A DNA stretch of 64,000 nucleotides from Xylocopa sonorina (lineage: Eukaryota; Arthropoda; Insecta; Hymenoptera; Apidae): assembly GCF_050948175.1 (NCBI RefSeq), contig NC_135202.1:2604001-2668000 (forward strand), given 5' to 3'. The notes beneath the pieces were generated by a model. That model was not told where the DNA came from. It saw only the letters and a program-made list of their open reading frames with translations, and did not search any database. A program made the translations under genes and the position numbers. This document shows, one piece after another, positions 51,418 to 62,564 of this stretch; the stretch's first letter is position 1; each line of letters starts with the position of its first letter.

Positions 51418-54400
51418 AACGAAGAAGCAACTCTGATCGATGAATCGAATTCAGTTCGTGCCTGACCAATCGATTTGGTCAATTTTTTACGGCCGTTTTC
51501 CTCGACATTTTCATCCGGTGGACTGACTTCTGCCGCCACTGCCACCGCCGCCGCTATTCTATAGTAGATTTCCCGCGGAGCTACGTAAAACTACGCGGGT
51601 CCCTTTATTGCTCGCGACCAGTCCGTAAAGTCGGTCTATCGCAGCCACGATAAAGCTCTACTCCCCTTTGCAATAGACGATCCATTTTTACGCAGCCGAT
51701 TCCGCACGCTTATCGCGAAAACACTAAATCGGCTGTTCGCCGACATAAGCGTTTTTTTTTCTATCTCGTTCATCCCTGCGCGACCGCCCTACTACGGCTG
51801 TCCATTCGAACGATCAATTAGCGCTCTCTCGTGTTTTTCCTCCGAAGGGCGAGGACAATTAATGACGTGACTCGTGTAATTTTTCCCGCGAGATTAGAGG
51901 AGATTTCTCCGCTAATTCGACTGCTCCACCTTCTCGCCCAACGATCGCGCCTCGTGACACTTGACGATTGTTTTACACGCAGCTTTATTAGAAGTGCATC
52001 GTAAAAATAGGTTAGATCAGAGGATGTTGATCATATCCTATAAAAGCTGTCAGTGCGACAAAGGATATTTACGGAAGTATATTGAAACCTTACAAAATGT
52101 CAGCGATCGCTTCAAATTCCAATGATCGTGCTTTCAACATATTGCGCGAAGAACAATGTTACCGTGAATTATGTAGCTTTTTTCTGCATACGCGCTATCC
52201 AGCGTATCCCGGCCTACTGTGACTAATTTAATAAAGCTGGCCACCTTGCCTCGAACGAAGGAACGCGACGAGATGAAATTAATTCGCCGTGGACGTCGTT
52301 ACCGGAAGTTTTTTGTTTTTTTCGTACCGCCTCAGCCGGTTCCGGAAGAAGAGGAGACATTCTTCACGTCGTCGAGTCCGCGACGTCTTAACTCCCCGTC
52401 ACCTTCTGAAGCGACCCACGATTATTAATTACCGGGTCGAAACCCCGGATATCATAAACAGGTTCGGTTTTTCAGGTTCCCGGGGAACGGTTCGTTGCGT
52501 GTGTCGGGGAGCCTCGCCTGACGGGAAATGGATGTTGCCCCTTTCACGCTGACAATTTTACGAATGCCCGGTGTTTTCTCGTGCTCGTGAACATTGTTCG
52601 CCTCGTCAGATTTTTGCGAACCGAACTCGCGTTAAAAACCGCGAGCTTCATCCCCGTATGTTAACGCGAAAATTAATCATTCCTGCGCCTTCCAGCGCAG
52701 TCTCGTTCTTATTAGTTTTCGGATATCCGTGATCGTGCCAGATTCGAGAAGAGGCAGAAGAATGAGAACGTGGCCGTATCTTTCGTGGCCGACATCATTT
52801 CCCGCCGGCGTCTCGTCTCGTCTCGGGAACAAAATTTCCTATATCGAATCGTTATCAATGGTGTCAGGGTTCCACGACTCGTTTCACCGTGGAATTATCC
52901 AAGTCGAAGATCGAGCTACTCGATCGCGGTGGTTGTCGATAGCGAATCCGTTGTTCGACACAGCGCGCAATTGCTCAATTGCTGAATTTCATTCCCGTGA
53001 ATTAATTTAATTTCAGCTCGGATATAGTCTCTGTCGCTAAACTAATGTTTTCGTCTAACCGCGATTTTTCCTGCCATTATTTTGCGTCGCGCAATAATCG
53101 CGTCAGACGGAAGTCTGCGCGTGCAGAAGTGACGGTTTTCATTTACAATGAAAATTTCATTAGCCGGCTCGATTTGTTGAATGACGAAATCAACGCCCGT
53201 TTCGTTCCAGCCGCAATGCTTCTCCAAATTGACGTCTATGGTAATATTTGTTTTTCTTGGAGCTTCGTTGAAATTAATCAAGTTATTCGAATCCAAAGTG
53301 GCCTGACTTCGTACGTGTCAAGTTATTTGACTTGAAGTCATTGAATTCAATTAATACGACTCGAAGTAGCGACGGGCACTTGAAGTGACGTACTTGAAAA
53401 CCGACGGCTGCGTCGCGGCTTTCTCTTCAATAATATTTTATTTAGGGTAATTTGGTCGCGAGATCGCAGATATCGGCGATTTAACGGTTGGTTCGCGTGT
53501 CGATTCGAGCGTCTTGATTCAGCGGGCCGGCCAATTGGGACGCGGCACCCACGTCCTCCACGGGCAATTAACCATTCCGCGGGGATCCCCGAGGCGACGC
53601 CGATCATCCGAGTTTCGCGGTGGATGCATCGCGAGCGTTGCCCGACGGTGGTCCAGGCGTTGCGACGCCGCGCGGCCGTCGAGAGCATCCATCATGCCCT
53701 CTCGTGAATTACCACCGACTCTCATCCCCGACCCAAGGACTTTCCAAAGGAGAAAAAACTGCTTCCTTTTACTTTCTCATTTTCTTATTTCATCATCTAT
53801 AATTTCTTTTATTTCATTCGAAATTTCGGGCGAAATTCAATGTGAAATGTGCGAAAATCTTCGTTAATTAACAAAGTACGAGTCTGAAGTATGGAGCCTC
53901 GAATCGGCATCAATCGGAAGGAGGCGATTTTTCAGCGACGAATTGACAGGTGTGTCGAGAGAGAGGTTTTCGAGTATCGTTCGAGGAGCCAGAGAATTTT
54001 TGGTCAGTCACTCGGAGGGCACGGACAGTGACGAATAATGGATATTCCGTCGGCGATGGAGAGAGGAAGGAAGGGAGGACTCGGATGGAGGTCTCCGCGA
54101 TAAATTCGAGCTATATTTTTCACGGTGGGACCATCGCGCTTCCGCGTCCTCATAACCGGCACAAATTGCGCAAAAATACTACCACGTATAAATTGCGGGG
54201 AAATCGGCGCCCGCCGACAGTACGGAACTCCCGGATCTAATTTCACCGAAAGCCTTTTCCACTTCTGACCGTATCCTTTCCCTTGTATCGCGTACGGGCG
54301 ACGAAAATGTCCCCATATTCATTTTTAAAAATGTCCACGAGTCCGGCTTGGTTTATCGTTTCGCGGATACCCGAGGTTCCTTCGCCTCGGATCCCATCGA

Positions 54401-57400
54401 TGCTTTCCGTAGAGTTGTTGCTCGCGTCAACAGTTTTTTCGCCAAACACCAAAATTGGAAGGAGTTAATTAACCACGACGAAGCGATTAACTTGGCTTAA
54501 TCGGGAACGGTGAGACATCGATTGTCCGCACCTACGCCTTGCCACGAAACTTTACCAACTTCCTGTCCATCGTCCGACTCTTTTCTATTTGCTGATATTT
54601 CAGCCACGATAAAGAGACAGAGATATCGTCGAGGAGCGAGGTCTGGTCCGGGACGAAGTCGATAAAGGAATCTATTACCGCAGAGAAGGATGCGGGCCGC
54701 CGAATTTTTCAGATTACGACATAGCGTTTCTTTATCTGGTCAGAGAGAACCGCCGTCCTTCCTCGGGACCGGACGAAGCCGGCGGTGGATTTCTTCCTGG
54801 ATAAGATTTGTGAGGTTTTCGCGGTGAACACTTTATTGGAAGTAACATCGCTGACGTTGGTCGGACTCGCGTGTTAATATTAATTGCTCTTTGGTCGCCG
54901 TCCCTCGCCGAAGATCGATCTGTATACGATGCTAGTCGGTAGACGAAATTTCGAGATTGTTATTTACTACGATCGTAGTTTATTTAGTAATTACTACACT
55001 AGAATTGTATAGCAAAAGTCGGGAACGCGGAAGACGCGGGGGTAAGTAATTGGTGAAAGAAAGGGTAGAAAAAGGAATGGGAAAGGAAATGAAAGTGGAT
55101 GAGGGTTGGAGAAGAACAAGAGTTCGGATCGCGAATCGGCCGATCATCAAAGGAGGAAGTGTTCCAAGGCGAACGCATCCGAGGATTCCGTATCCGAAAG
55201 TAAGGAAATGGGGAGGAAACTGATTGGAGCTGTTAACGTAAATACGCGAATCGATGTACGCGATCGGAGATCGGGATTAGCGAATTGGCTCACTGTTTCT
55301 CCCTTATATCCACTTCTACCGCTCTTTCTATTATTCTGAACTTGCCAGCCCCTCGGGTGCCGCGCGTCTTCACCCTTTCTTACCGTCCACCGCTGTTCAT
55401 TTTTCCCTCCGTCTCCCTCTCTCTCTCTCTCTCTCTCTCTCCCTGCCCCCTTTGCCCTTCCTGGCTGCTCTTTCGGGGATCTCCCCTCAGTCACAGTTGC
55501 CAGTTCACCATGCCAGTCGGAATTGAACGTTCGATCCTGCATTTGGCTGCCAGTCTGGGTTTCTGATTTGAGTGGTTGCAATCGAGCGGAATCCGCTCTT
55601 CCCGTGCAGCTTACGGGTCTCCAGCCGAATTAACCGATTCTCCTTGTCGCTAAATTACGCGCCTGCGAGCCTCGATGCGCCCCTACCCTTCGCGGATATC
55701 TCCTTGGCATGGGACCCAGCCTCGAGAAAGATTACGGTTCTTGCCGCAAAAATGACCAGCTCCGCCTCCTCACTGCTAATAATAATATTCTAGTTAACTT
55801 CGCACGGTTGCAAATGAAATGTTCGAATGAAACTTCTTCGAAACCAAAACAGATTGATTCGAATCACATATTATTTGAAAATATTACATTAGTAATTCCA
55901 GTGATATTAATTGTTTAATATATTGTCGTTTATTTTTATACAGGCAGGCTAGGATACATGTACATGGTAATTATACTTGATTTACAAAGGAAACCTGGAG
56001 AATACCTCGCGATTTGCAAACTTTCAAGCTTTCCTCGTGTAAAATCGACGTGGTTATTAATTTAATTAGCGGTAATTAATGTATGCGTTAGTAAAAATTA
56101 ATCGTACAATCGAACGTTTCAATGATCAATTCACGTCACATCAATTTCGTTCGCTCCTATCGAGAAAGATTTTTAATGCATCGAAAAGCAAATGAAAAAC
56201 CGTTGAAAATTGCTACTTTGTCCTTTCCGTCTGCCATCGAGTTTACCTAATTTCATGACACATTAACATTTCCGATAAATTCTGCGTACAACTATGCGAT
56301 CAACCAATTTTAATGTAAAATGTAAAGAAAAAACAATTGTACACTGAAATTACATTGAAATTTTCCACTTTCTCTAATACAAGCACATCGCACACAAACG
56401 TGTGAAAGATTGCTTTGCGTAGAGATATCGTAATTTCATTTTCATCCAAGATACAAGATGAACGACGTTAGAATGCACGATATCAATCGTCACGCTGTTA
56501 GCGAAAGCAGGTTGACTTTCGTCGTTCGGCGGTTTGTGGTCGCGGCGTGGGCGAACGGGTTGCACAGGTACGATATTTAACCGGCTCCGCGATCGATCCC
56601 GCTTCGATAGCCCAGCAAATGCTTTTTACGAAATTGACCTCATCGATGGAATTGAATTAATGTGTACCGAGATGTTCCTGCAGATTGCTGGGATGGTCTT
56701 GTTGGCAGTCTTGGCCGATCTAATTACCTTAAAGCATAAACGTCGCCGACACAAAGCGACGTAACAACCGTCTCTGTACATCGGTGTTGCAATATCGTTA
56801 ATACCCCGATCGCGGTGGTCAGGAGGCCGATAAAAATCGTTCGTCTTCAGATATTTTTCACAAATGCCGGTTTATCTCGTCCGCCCGCGATTGGTCACCC
56901 GGAATCCTTCAATAAGCAGCTTTAATTCGCAATTCCTGGATTCTTGCTACTGAAATATTCTCTTCCTCGCACGATTGTTTATTTACCAAGGGATTATTAT
57001 TGTGTCATTTCTATTTTAATCGCGGAGGTGTCACTACTTTGACTAGAACACATTAATTATCGATTATTATTTTATCGATCACAGTGTTGTTTAGAAAATG
57101 GCGCGTATTACGCGTAGATTGACAGAACGATGAAATAAAATTCAAATCGCTCCGAGTCGTGCCTTGTTTAATTAATATACTTTTTACGACCAGATACAGC
57201 AGAATTTCTTCCAAGTATCCAATTTGAAAAGAACTTGTTTTAAGAGATTGCAATAATCACGACGAAATTCGTGGAAAATATTTTAGGTACGTAATTATTT
57301 GCACGTGTAGAAAATTTCTTTCGTAACATTCTTTCGCGTCAAGTGGTTAGGCAGATGATAACAGTCTGGACTTATTATTTCCGTCGTTTCAGCGATAAAA

Positions 57401-57926
57401 TGGACTCGTTTTAGCTATAAACGATGCTTTATCGCCTCAGATGCGACGCTCGCGGAGTTCGCGGCTTTCTAACGTGCGCAAACCGCAAACTTTAGTGTCC
57501 ACTTCCTGCTCGTACGGAAGCGTTTTAGAAGGATGTATACTGTTGACAAGACAAATGCCACATCCTCCGTGGTTAAAGTAAGCCTACTTCCACTCGCGTT
57601 ACTCCGCGATATTAAGCCGTTTGATTAACGTTAAAAGAATCACCTTCTTTCCTTTTACGCGAGAAAACAGAAAAATGATGCGCTTGACGATGTTCTATCA
57701 TCGACTGAAACGAATCAACGCGTATCAACTTTTAACGCGTCAAGGTACGGAAAGACTCGAGAATCTAATCGGGTGATTTTAAGGATTCAATCATGCATAA
57801 CCGAAATAAATCATGGGGCGCCGATGCAAGGACGAAGCGTGTATGTGCGGTAGCAACTTTCGAAGCAGGAGAAGCTCGTGGCATGATTTAAAAATGAATT
57901 CGATGACAGTGAATCGATCGCGCACT

Positions 57927-57981
57927 GGTTGGCTGGCTGGTTGGCTGGCTCGCTCACTTTTATGCTCACTTTTATGCTCAC
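57927..57981. repeat. Adjacent short tandem repeats (GGCT and a 12-mer)
   Basis: Interrupted GGCT/GGTT units run into two and a half copies of GCTCACTTTTAT. Confidence 0.85.
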
Positions 57982-58739
57982 GTGCGAATGAAAAATTAAA
58001 GCATTCGTGTCAGATTTGACTAACGACCGTTGTTTATTATTCAAATTGCTGCTTGTCTTGACCATTCCGAATTCTCTGTGACGAATCGTATCGAGATGAT
58101 GAAATACGTGTCCGTGGTCGATAATGTAAAGCCGGCCAATTTCCGATTTGGCCCTTAGAACGTTCAAGTGAAATGCAAGCGTGACGAATCGTGTTCGAAT
58201 GATTAGAATATTTCTCGATATTAATCTTTATGTAGAAGCGAAGTTCACGTTAAATTACTCTTCTTTTTCCTTTAATATTCTTGTGCAATATGCATTTGGA
58301 AAAGAGAGAGGATTTGTTCTAGTTACGTGGACCACCCTGTACACACGCACACGCGCAACGTTCTACGCGAACGTGTCTGTGTTTCAGTAACAATAACAAA
58401 GTCTGGCAACCATCATATGACTGATTTTAACTACACTTTCCGATCATGTATTGATCAAAGAAAAAGTTTGCCTCGACAACGTTTGTCCTTTTATTTCTTC
58501 CTTTTGTTGCTCCGCTCGTTTGTCCAATTCCTTTCTCCCTTCCGATTCCCCTCTCTCGCTCTTTTTTTCCGCTATCGTATCTTTTGATGTACAAACTTGT
58601 TAAATATCGTTCGATACAAAGACTTGCGAAATGGAGACTCGTATGAAATTCGTCTGAAATGTCGTAAGGGATTCGAGGAAATATCGTTAAATAAAACAAT
58701 TACATTAACTAACATAAACGATGGTTATCAGTTTCTACT

Positions 58740-58741
<2 letters not shown>

Positions 58742-58784
<43 letters not shown>
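58742..58784. repeat. (GA)n microsatellite
   Basis: About 21 GA units. Confidence 0.95.
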
Positions 58785-58787
<3 letters not shown>

Positions 58788-60198
58788 GTAACAAGGAAAG
58801 CTTTCAATATTTCACATATATAATCGCTATATACAAATAAAGAATTTCTACTTTCAATTTATTTATATTACTTGTAATTTCTCGCGTTTTTAATTCAATA
58901 TGAAATTACTAAATTTGACAACAGCTCCAGAAAGGCTAGTAAAAGAAATATTGAAAGGTAATATGATCGGTGAGGCTGTGTTGTCGCGTCGGAACGCGAA
59001 CGACCGGTGGGACGATTGAAAAATCAGAATGTCGGCGCCAAAAATGTCTTCATCTTCGAAATGTACCGGCGCTAAAGGCGGGGGGAACGATAGGGCTGTA
59101 AAGTCCCGGTGTATAGCCCCGCGACTGAATGACTCGAACGGCTGGATCGCCATCGTGAACCCTACGAGTCTGTCACCCGAGCGAGAAGGTAAAAGGAATC
59201 GACGATGCGGATCGATCGTAAAAGCATCCTCGTCGGTACTCGCGACGCGCAACCGCCTTGTCGATAAATAGTTTAGCTTCTCTGCCCGCTCTGCACATGA
59301 ACAGCTCGTGACGGCGAAACGATCGGTCAACTTTTAAGAACAGTGTCCGCAGTATAAAGGCAGGAAACGGTATGCGCGTGATAAAAGTAATGAGCAGCGT
59401 CGTTCGCAGGTTTACTCGTAGTGGGCCCACTTAACCGCGAGATCAGACTAGTAAAAGTAATCGCTACGCGAGTTCGGTAACGAGCACCCAGGATGACCAC
59501 GAGCTCCAAGTTTTGTACCGCTCTCTCTCTCTCTCTCTCTCGCAACGAGCATCTCGAGTGTCTCTGTCGTTTTGAGTCAAAACGGTCCACCCTCGAGGAT
59601 CGACGCCGATAAATCTTTTCCGTGTTCCGAATCCGTCGAAAGTATCGCGGGGCTGGGACCGTAGATGGGCAGTGTCGTGGAATAAAATCTGCATCTCGAG
59701 TAGCGCGTGCTCGCGAAACGATGGCAATAGAACCGGATTGTTGTAATTTCGAGAAGTTCCCGAGGTTCGGGTGCATCAATTTTGCAAAAATAATTTTCAT
59801 TCGCCACGGTTTCGCGCGTCGCGTCCTCCCTCCGCGAGTGCCATCCCGGAGAAGCTCCGGAGCGCACACGGAGACGCTGCTTATGGGACGAAGACGGAAG
59901 GAAATTGTTATCGCTTCTCGACGCTACTTTCGTATTAGGGTAGAAGCTTTCCGAAATTTTTAGGAGCAAGAAAGGGCCCGACTACTACGTCGATTCAATT
60001 TGCCTAATGAACAACCGCCCGCTTCGGAGGAACGTTTCTGTCTACGGAACACAATAAAACGTGGCCCTCGTGACTCACTCTTCGAATCGATTCTGTACAC
60101 GGCGTAAAACCGCGTCCGACGACGCAGTCGTCCGTAAACTTAACACGACGATTAAGCAAACTTCGAAATTTTTAACCGGTGTCTCCTTTTGTCCGCAG
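58785..60198. other. foxo: Last part of the long foxo intron
   Basis: Two minus-strand frames of 146 and 180 codons (58890-59330 and 59327-59869) have no recognisable motif and include translated CT repeat. The pyrimidine-rich acceptor of the forkhead exon closes the stretch. Confidence 0.6.
59521..59541. repeat. (CT)n microsatellite
   Basis: About ten CT units. Confidence 0.9.
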
Positions 60199-60320
60199 AA
60201 CTCCATCAGGCACAACCTGTCGTTGCACAGCAGATTCATGCGGGTGCAGAACGAGGGCACGGGCAAGAGTTCCTGGTGGATGATAAACCGCGACGCGAAG
60301 CCAGGAAAGTCGCGCAGAAG
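60199..60320 (+). CDS. foxo: FOXO exon encoding the second half of the forkhead domain
   Basis: This exon (41 residues, the last split by the intron) starts with NSIRHNLSLH, the DNA-recognition helix 3 of FOXO forkhead domains. It continues through RVQNEGTGKSSWW (strand 2, wing 1 and strand 3) into the basic wing 2, DAKPGKSRRR. FOXO proteins bind DAF-16/FOXO elements in the nucleus and are excluded from it when AKT phosphorylates them. The acceptor is GTCCGCAG and the donor AGAAG/GTAAAT. The exon begins in phase 0 and ends two bases into an Arg codon. Identity rests on near-perfect agreement with the FOXO subfamily. The SRRRR run forms the nuclear localisation signal and the start of the second AKT site. 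Confidence 0.97.
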
Positions 60321-60403
60321 GTAAATTGGGCCGTTCGTTTGACGAGAATCCGTAAAATAGCTGAACAGTGAACAGTGTCACGGACATTTCCGATGCCTCG
60401 CAG

Positions 60404-60598
60404 GGCGATAACCATGGAGACGAGCAAACTGGAGAAGCCGCGCGGACGGATGAGGAAGAAGATTCAGGCGTTAAGAAACGGAGGGTTGCAGCCCGACGCG
60501 ACGCCCAGCCCTAGTAACAGCGTCAACGAGGGGTTGGATCTCTTCCCGGATAGCCCTATCCAACCTGGCAGCGGATTTCAGCTCTCACCTGAATACCG
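60404..60598 (+). CDS. foxo: FOXO exon with second AKT site and nuclear localisation signal
   Basis: The exon follows an 83-base intron (acceptor CCTCGCAG, donor TACCG/GTATGT) and encodes residues 42-105 of the part in this window. It completes RRRAIT, an RxRxxS/T AKT motif in which Thr stands where fly and human FOXO have Ser. Next come METSKLEK, a basic stretch (RGRMRKK) typical of the FOXO bipartite nuclear localisation region, and a Ser/Pro-rich linker (ATPSPSNSV, EGLDLFPDSP). The exon ends in FQLSPEY, directly before the third AKT site. The first base completes an Arg codon and the last two bases open the next one. The FQLSPE and METS motifs match FOXO of other animals, so the assignment is firm. 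Confidence 0.96.
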
Positions 60599-60782
60599 GT
60601 ATGTCTTTCAACCGTATTCGAGTCGCGTTTACTTTATTTCGGATCCTATCGTAGCCTAAATACGATCGTAGCACCGTTTCCGCTTTATTACGAACCACTT
60701 AGCTGGGAATTATAACGAACGAACGTTTAATTTAGGTGTTGTTCGATGAGATTTCATCCCTCTCTGTTTGTTTTTTTTCTCA

Positions 60783-60783
<1 letters not shown>

Positions 60784-60834
<51 letters not shown>

Positions 60835-60874
60835 CTCTCTCTCTTTCTCCTCCTCTATTCCTCCCGTCTCTTCA
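60784..60874 (+). repeat. Long CU tract upstream of the candidate microexon
   Basis: Mostly CT dinucleotides with a few interruptions over 90 bases. On the foxo transcript it is a dense CUCUCU array, the kind of element bound by polypyrimidine-tract-binding proteins. Confidence 0.9.
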
Positions 60875-60925
60875 GAAAAAGATAAACTTATCCCCTAAAA
60901 GTAAAGTTCTATTTTTCTCTAATAG

Positions 60926-60958
60926 GAACATTCACTATAATGACAGAATTGACACGAG
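60926..60958 (+). CDS. foxo: Candidate 33-nt alternative microexon of foxo
   Basis: A pyrimidine-rich acceptor (TTTTTCTCTAATAG) and a good donor (GAG/GTACGT) frame 33 bases, exactly 11 codons. Spliced between the exons at 60404-60598 and 61826-61941 it stays in frame and inserts NIHYNDRIDTS-like residues, replacing none but separating the Arg of the third AKT site from its Pro-Arg-Thr-Ser-Ser. It sits after a very long CU tract. Both neighbouring exons also join in frame without it, so it would be a cassette exon. It is supported by splice signals, phase and an open frame. I do not know it from other FOXO genes, and a chance pair of splice-like sites remains possible. Confidence 0.5.
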
Positions 60959-61825
60959 GTACGTATAATTGTTTGCCATGCAACGATTTTATTTTACCAG
61001 AGATTCAGCGAGACGCAATGTAGTTTACGTTCCGAAGCGGACTGTTCTCTTTCAGTTCCCGTTTCGAACTGCGTTTCGTTGCGAAGCTTTAAGAGATCGT
61101 AGAGCTTTCGAATTTTTTGAAACTTCAACCTCTTTCCATTCCGAATTGAACGTGACACGAATTATTGTAAATGTTTTTCCAAGCTGAGTGGTTAATCTTT
61201 CAATTGGATACCGCAATGTAAATTCCTTGATCCTTCGTTCAACGTATCGATACATAAAATGTATTGAAAAGTGGAAAATGTTACACTTTGGGATCTTTTG
61301 GAAAGAAATCGTCAATTTGACGCGTTGCGTGATGTGAAATAAATGATATCGCATTTATTTAAACGTAAATTACATTAGCGGTAATTCGGTTGGAAGGTTA
61401 ATGCAATTTTATCTCGTGTAATTACTTGAAGTACTTCCACGTGAAAGGTATCGAACCAAATACAATAAAAAATCGACGTAGCAATGAATTCCTTTAAAAC
61501 TATTACGCATTGCTTCTAAATAGTTTAGTTAGAATTTCTTTCGTATTAAATATACGTTACGTTGGTATAGTAGATGGTGAGAAGCATCGGCTTTAACGCG
61601 CGTACTATCAGCAGTCAATAAAAGGAAAACTGAAGTACTTTTCTTGTATGCTTTTGTACCGTGTAATTGCGCGCATAATGCACCACACTCGCTTACGTTT
61701 AGAAATTGCAGCATATGTGTGTGTACGTGTAGCGTAAGGACATAGCGTTTGTAGCCTGTGTCCCATATAATTTGTAGTTTAATATCTGCACATTTAAAAT
61801 ACATTTCAACTATTTTTTATTCGAG

Positions 61826-61941
61826 TCCTCGAACTTCGAGTAATGCATCATCCTGTGGTCGATTAAGTCCAATCCCGGCGATCCCTGGGAAACCGGAATG
61901 GACACCAACATACACACCTTCTTATAGCCCAGAACAATTAG
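61826..61941 (+). CDS. foxo: FOXO exon with third AKT site
   Basis: Acceptor TTTTTTATTCGAG, donor TTAG/GTACGC; the exon encodes residues 107-144. Its first base completes the Arg codon begun in the previous coding exon, giving RPRTSSNASSCGRLSP. This is the conserved third AKT site (RxRxxS, Ser at residue 111 of the window protein) followed by the SNASS/GRLSP block found in fly and human FOXO. The remainder (PAIPGKPEW, TPTYTPSYSPEQL) is Pro/Tyr-rich and lineage-specific. The exon ends one base into an Ala codon. In insulin-stimulated cells phosphorylation here favours 14-3-3 binding and nuclear export (family knowledge). Confidence 0.95.
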
Positions 61942-62564
61942 GTACGCACTACGATTTCATATACGTTTCTCTCTCTTTATCTCTCTCTCTCTCTCTCTCT
62001 CTCTCTTACTCTCTCGCTCTCGCTCTCTTTCTTTTTTTCTATCGTAAACGTCCACTTAGTCTTTTCTCTCTTCTCTGTCGCACCGCATTTTTAATTATTA
62101 TACACGCGCAGCATGTTTCGAAACGACGAAAGATTGGTGTACGCGAACGGCGGTCGGCTCAGCGCTCTATTTTACTACTTGATTATCGTTTCAGTAACTT
62201 TAGCCGATTCTTTTGCTAGTTTCAATCGCAACGCTGGTTAACTGTGCTTTTTTTTTGTTGTAACATCGAAGTGGGGGCCACGAGTTCGTATTCATGCGGA
62301 AATTTATTCGCGATAAAGGATCGTGCAAGTGCAAGTGTAAGTTCGATTAGATATTTACTGGAGAAAAAGGAAAATTTCATGAAATGCACGTACGCGAATA
62401 ACAATAAAACTCGTGGGCCCTCGTTCGATACGGAACTGGTTGCGTTCCAATGTCGCTTGAAGCCGGAGCTCGGAAAAGCGGAACAGAGCATGAGACCGAG
62501 GCACCTTGTTACATCAGAGAAGTACAATTAACGTACGTTCTTTTCACCGTTCACGCGAACGTAG
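61942..62564 (+). other. foxo: foxo intron with CU repeat and long in-frame lead-in
   Basis: The intron begins GTACGC and carries a (CT)-rich tract at 61967-62040. The reading frame of the next exon is open upstream of its acceptor from 62450, so intron retention would add about 38 residues from that start. No second gene is recognised in it. Confidence 0.8.
61967..62040 (+). repeat. CU-rich tract in the next foxo intron
   Basis: CT dinucleotides with TTT, ACT and GCT interruptions, just after the exon carrying the third AKT site. Confidence 0.9.

Larger units (their letters stand above)
48146..58741. other. Intronic sequence without recognisable gene
   Basis: AT-rich blocks at 50400-51300 (with a 94-codon low-complexity frame at 50622-50906) and 55800-56560 alternate with CpG-rich sequence. 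A C homopolymer, a CGA repeat and short tandem repeats are listed separately. No gene, RNA or transposon recognised. Confidence 0.55.
1..60198 (+). other. foxo: Long foxo intron (3' part; its 5' end lies upstream of the window)
   Basis: Everything upstream of the acceptor at 60197-60198 is read as one intron. The first exon in the window opens in the middle of the forkhead domain, and no open frame upstream in the window encodes the first half of that domain or the N-terminal AKT site. In known FOXO genes the forkhead domain is split at this point (Trp-Lys, then Asn-Ser-Ile-Arg), so the missing exon must lie further upstream. The acceptor is preceded by a pyrimidine-rich run ending in GTCCGCAG. 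I found no other gene inside, on either strand. The alternative is that unrecognised non-coding genes or untranslated first exons of other foxo transcripts lie within it. Confidence 0.8.
60599..61825 (+). other. foxo: foxo intron containing CU tract and candidate microexon
   Basis: The intron starts at GTATGT and ends at TTCGAG. A CU-rich tract occupies 60784-60874. It ends in a second acceptor-like CAG at 60875, but use of that site would reach a stop codon at once in the incoming phase. The candidate microexon is at 60926-60958. From 61190 to 61560 the sequence is AT-rich with no feature I recognise. Confidence 0.8.

Noticed and set aside
1..60198. First coding exon of foxo, tRNA genes and transposon ends
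   Set aside because: I looked for the N-terminal forkhead motif in all frames, for tRNA T-loop context around GGTTCGAA-like sequences, and for transposase-like frames. None was convincing.
60876..60958. Longer form of the microexon using the CAG at 60875
   Set aside because: In the incoming phase it meets TAA within three codons, so it cannot be a coding alternative.
62463..62564. Alternative upstream acceptor (GAAG/CCGG) adding 34 in-frame codons to the exon at 62565
   Set aside because: The frame is open and the AGCCGG context is repeated at the real acceptor, but the pyrimidine tract before it is poor. Retained-intron frames are common by chance.
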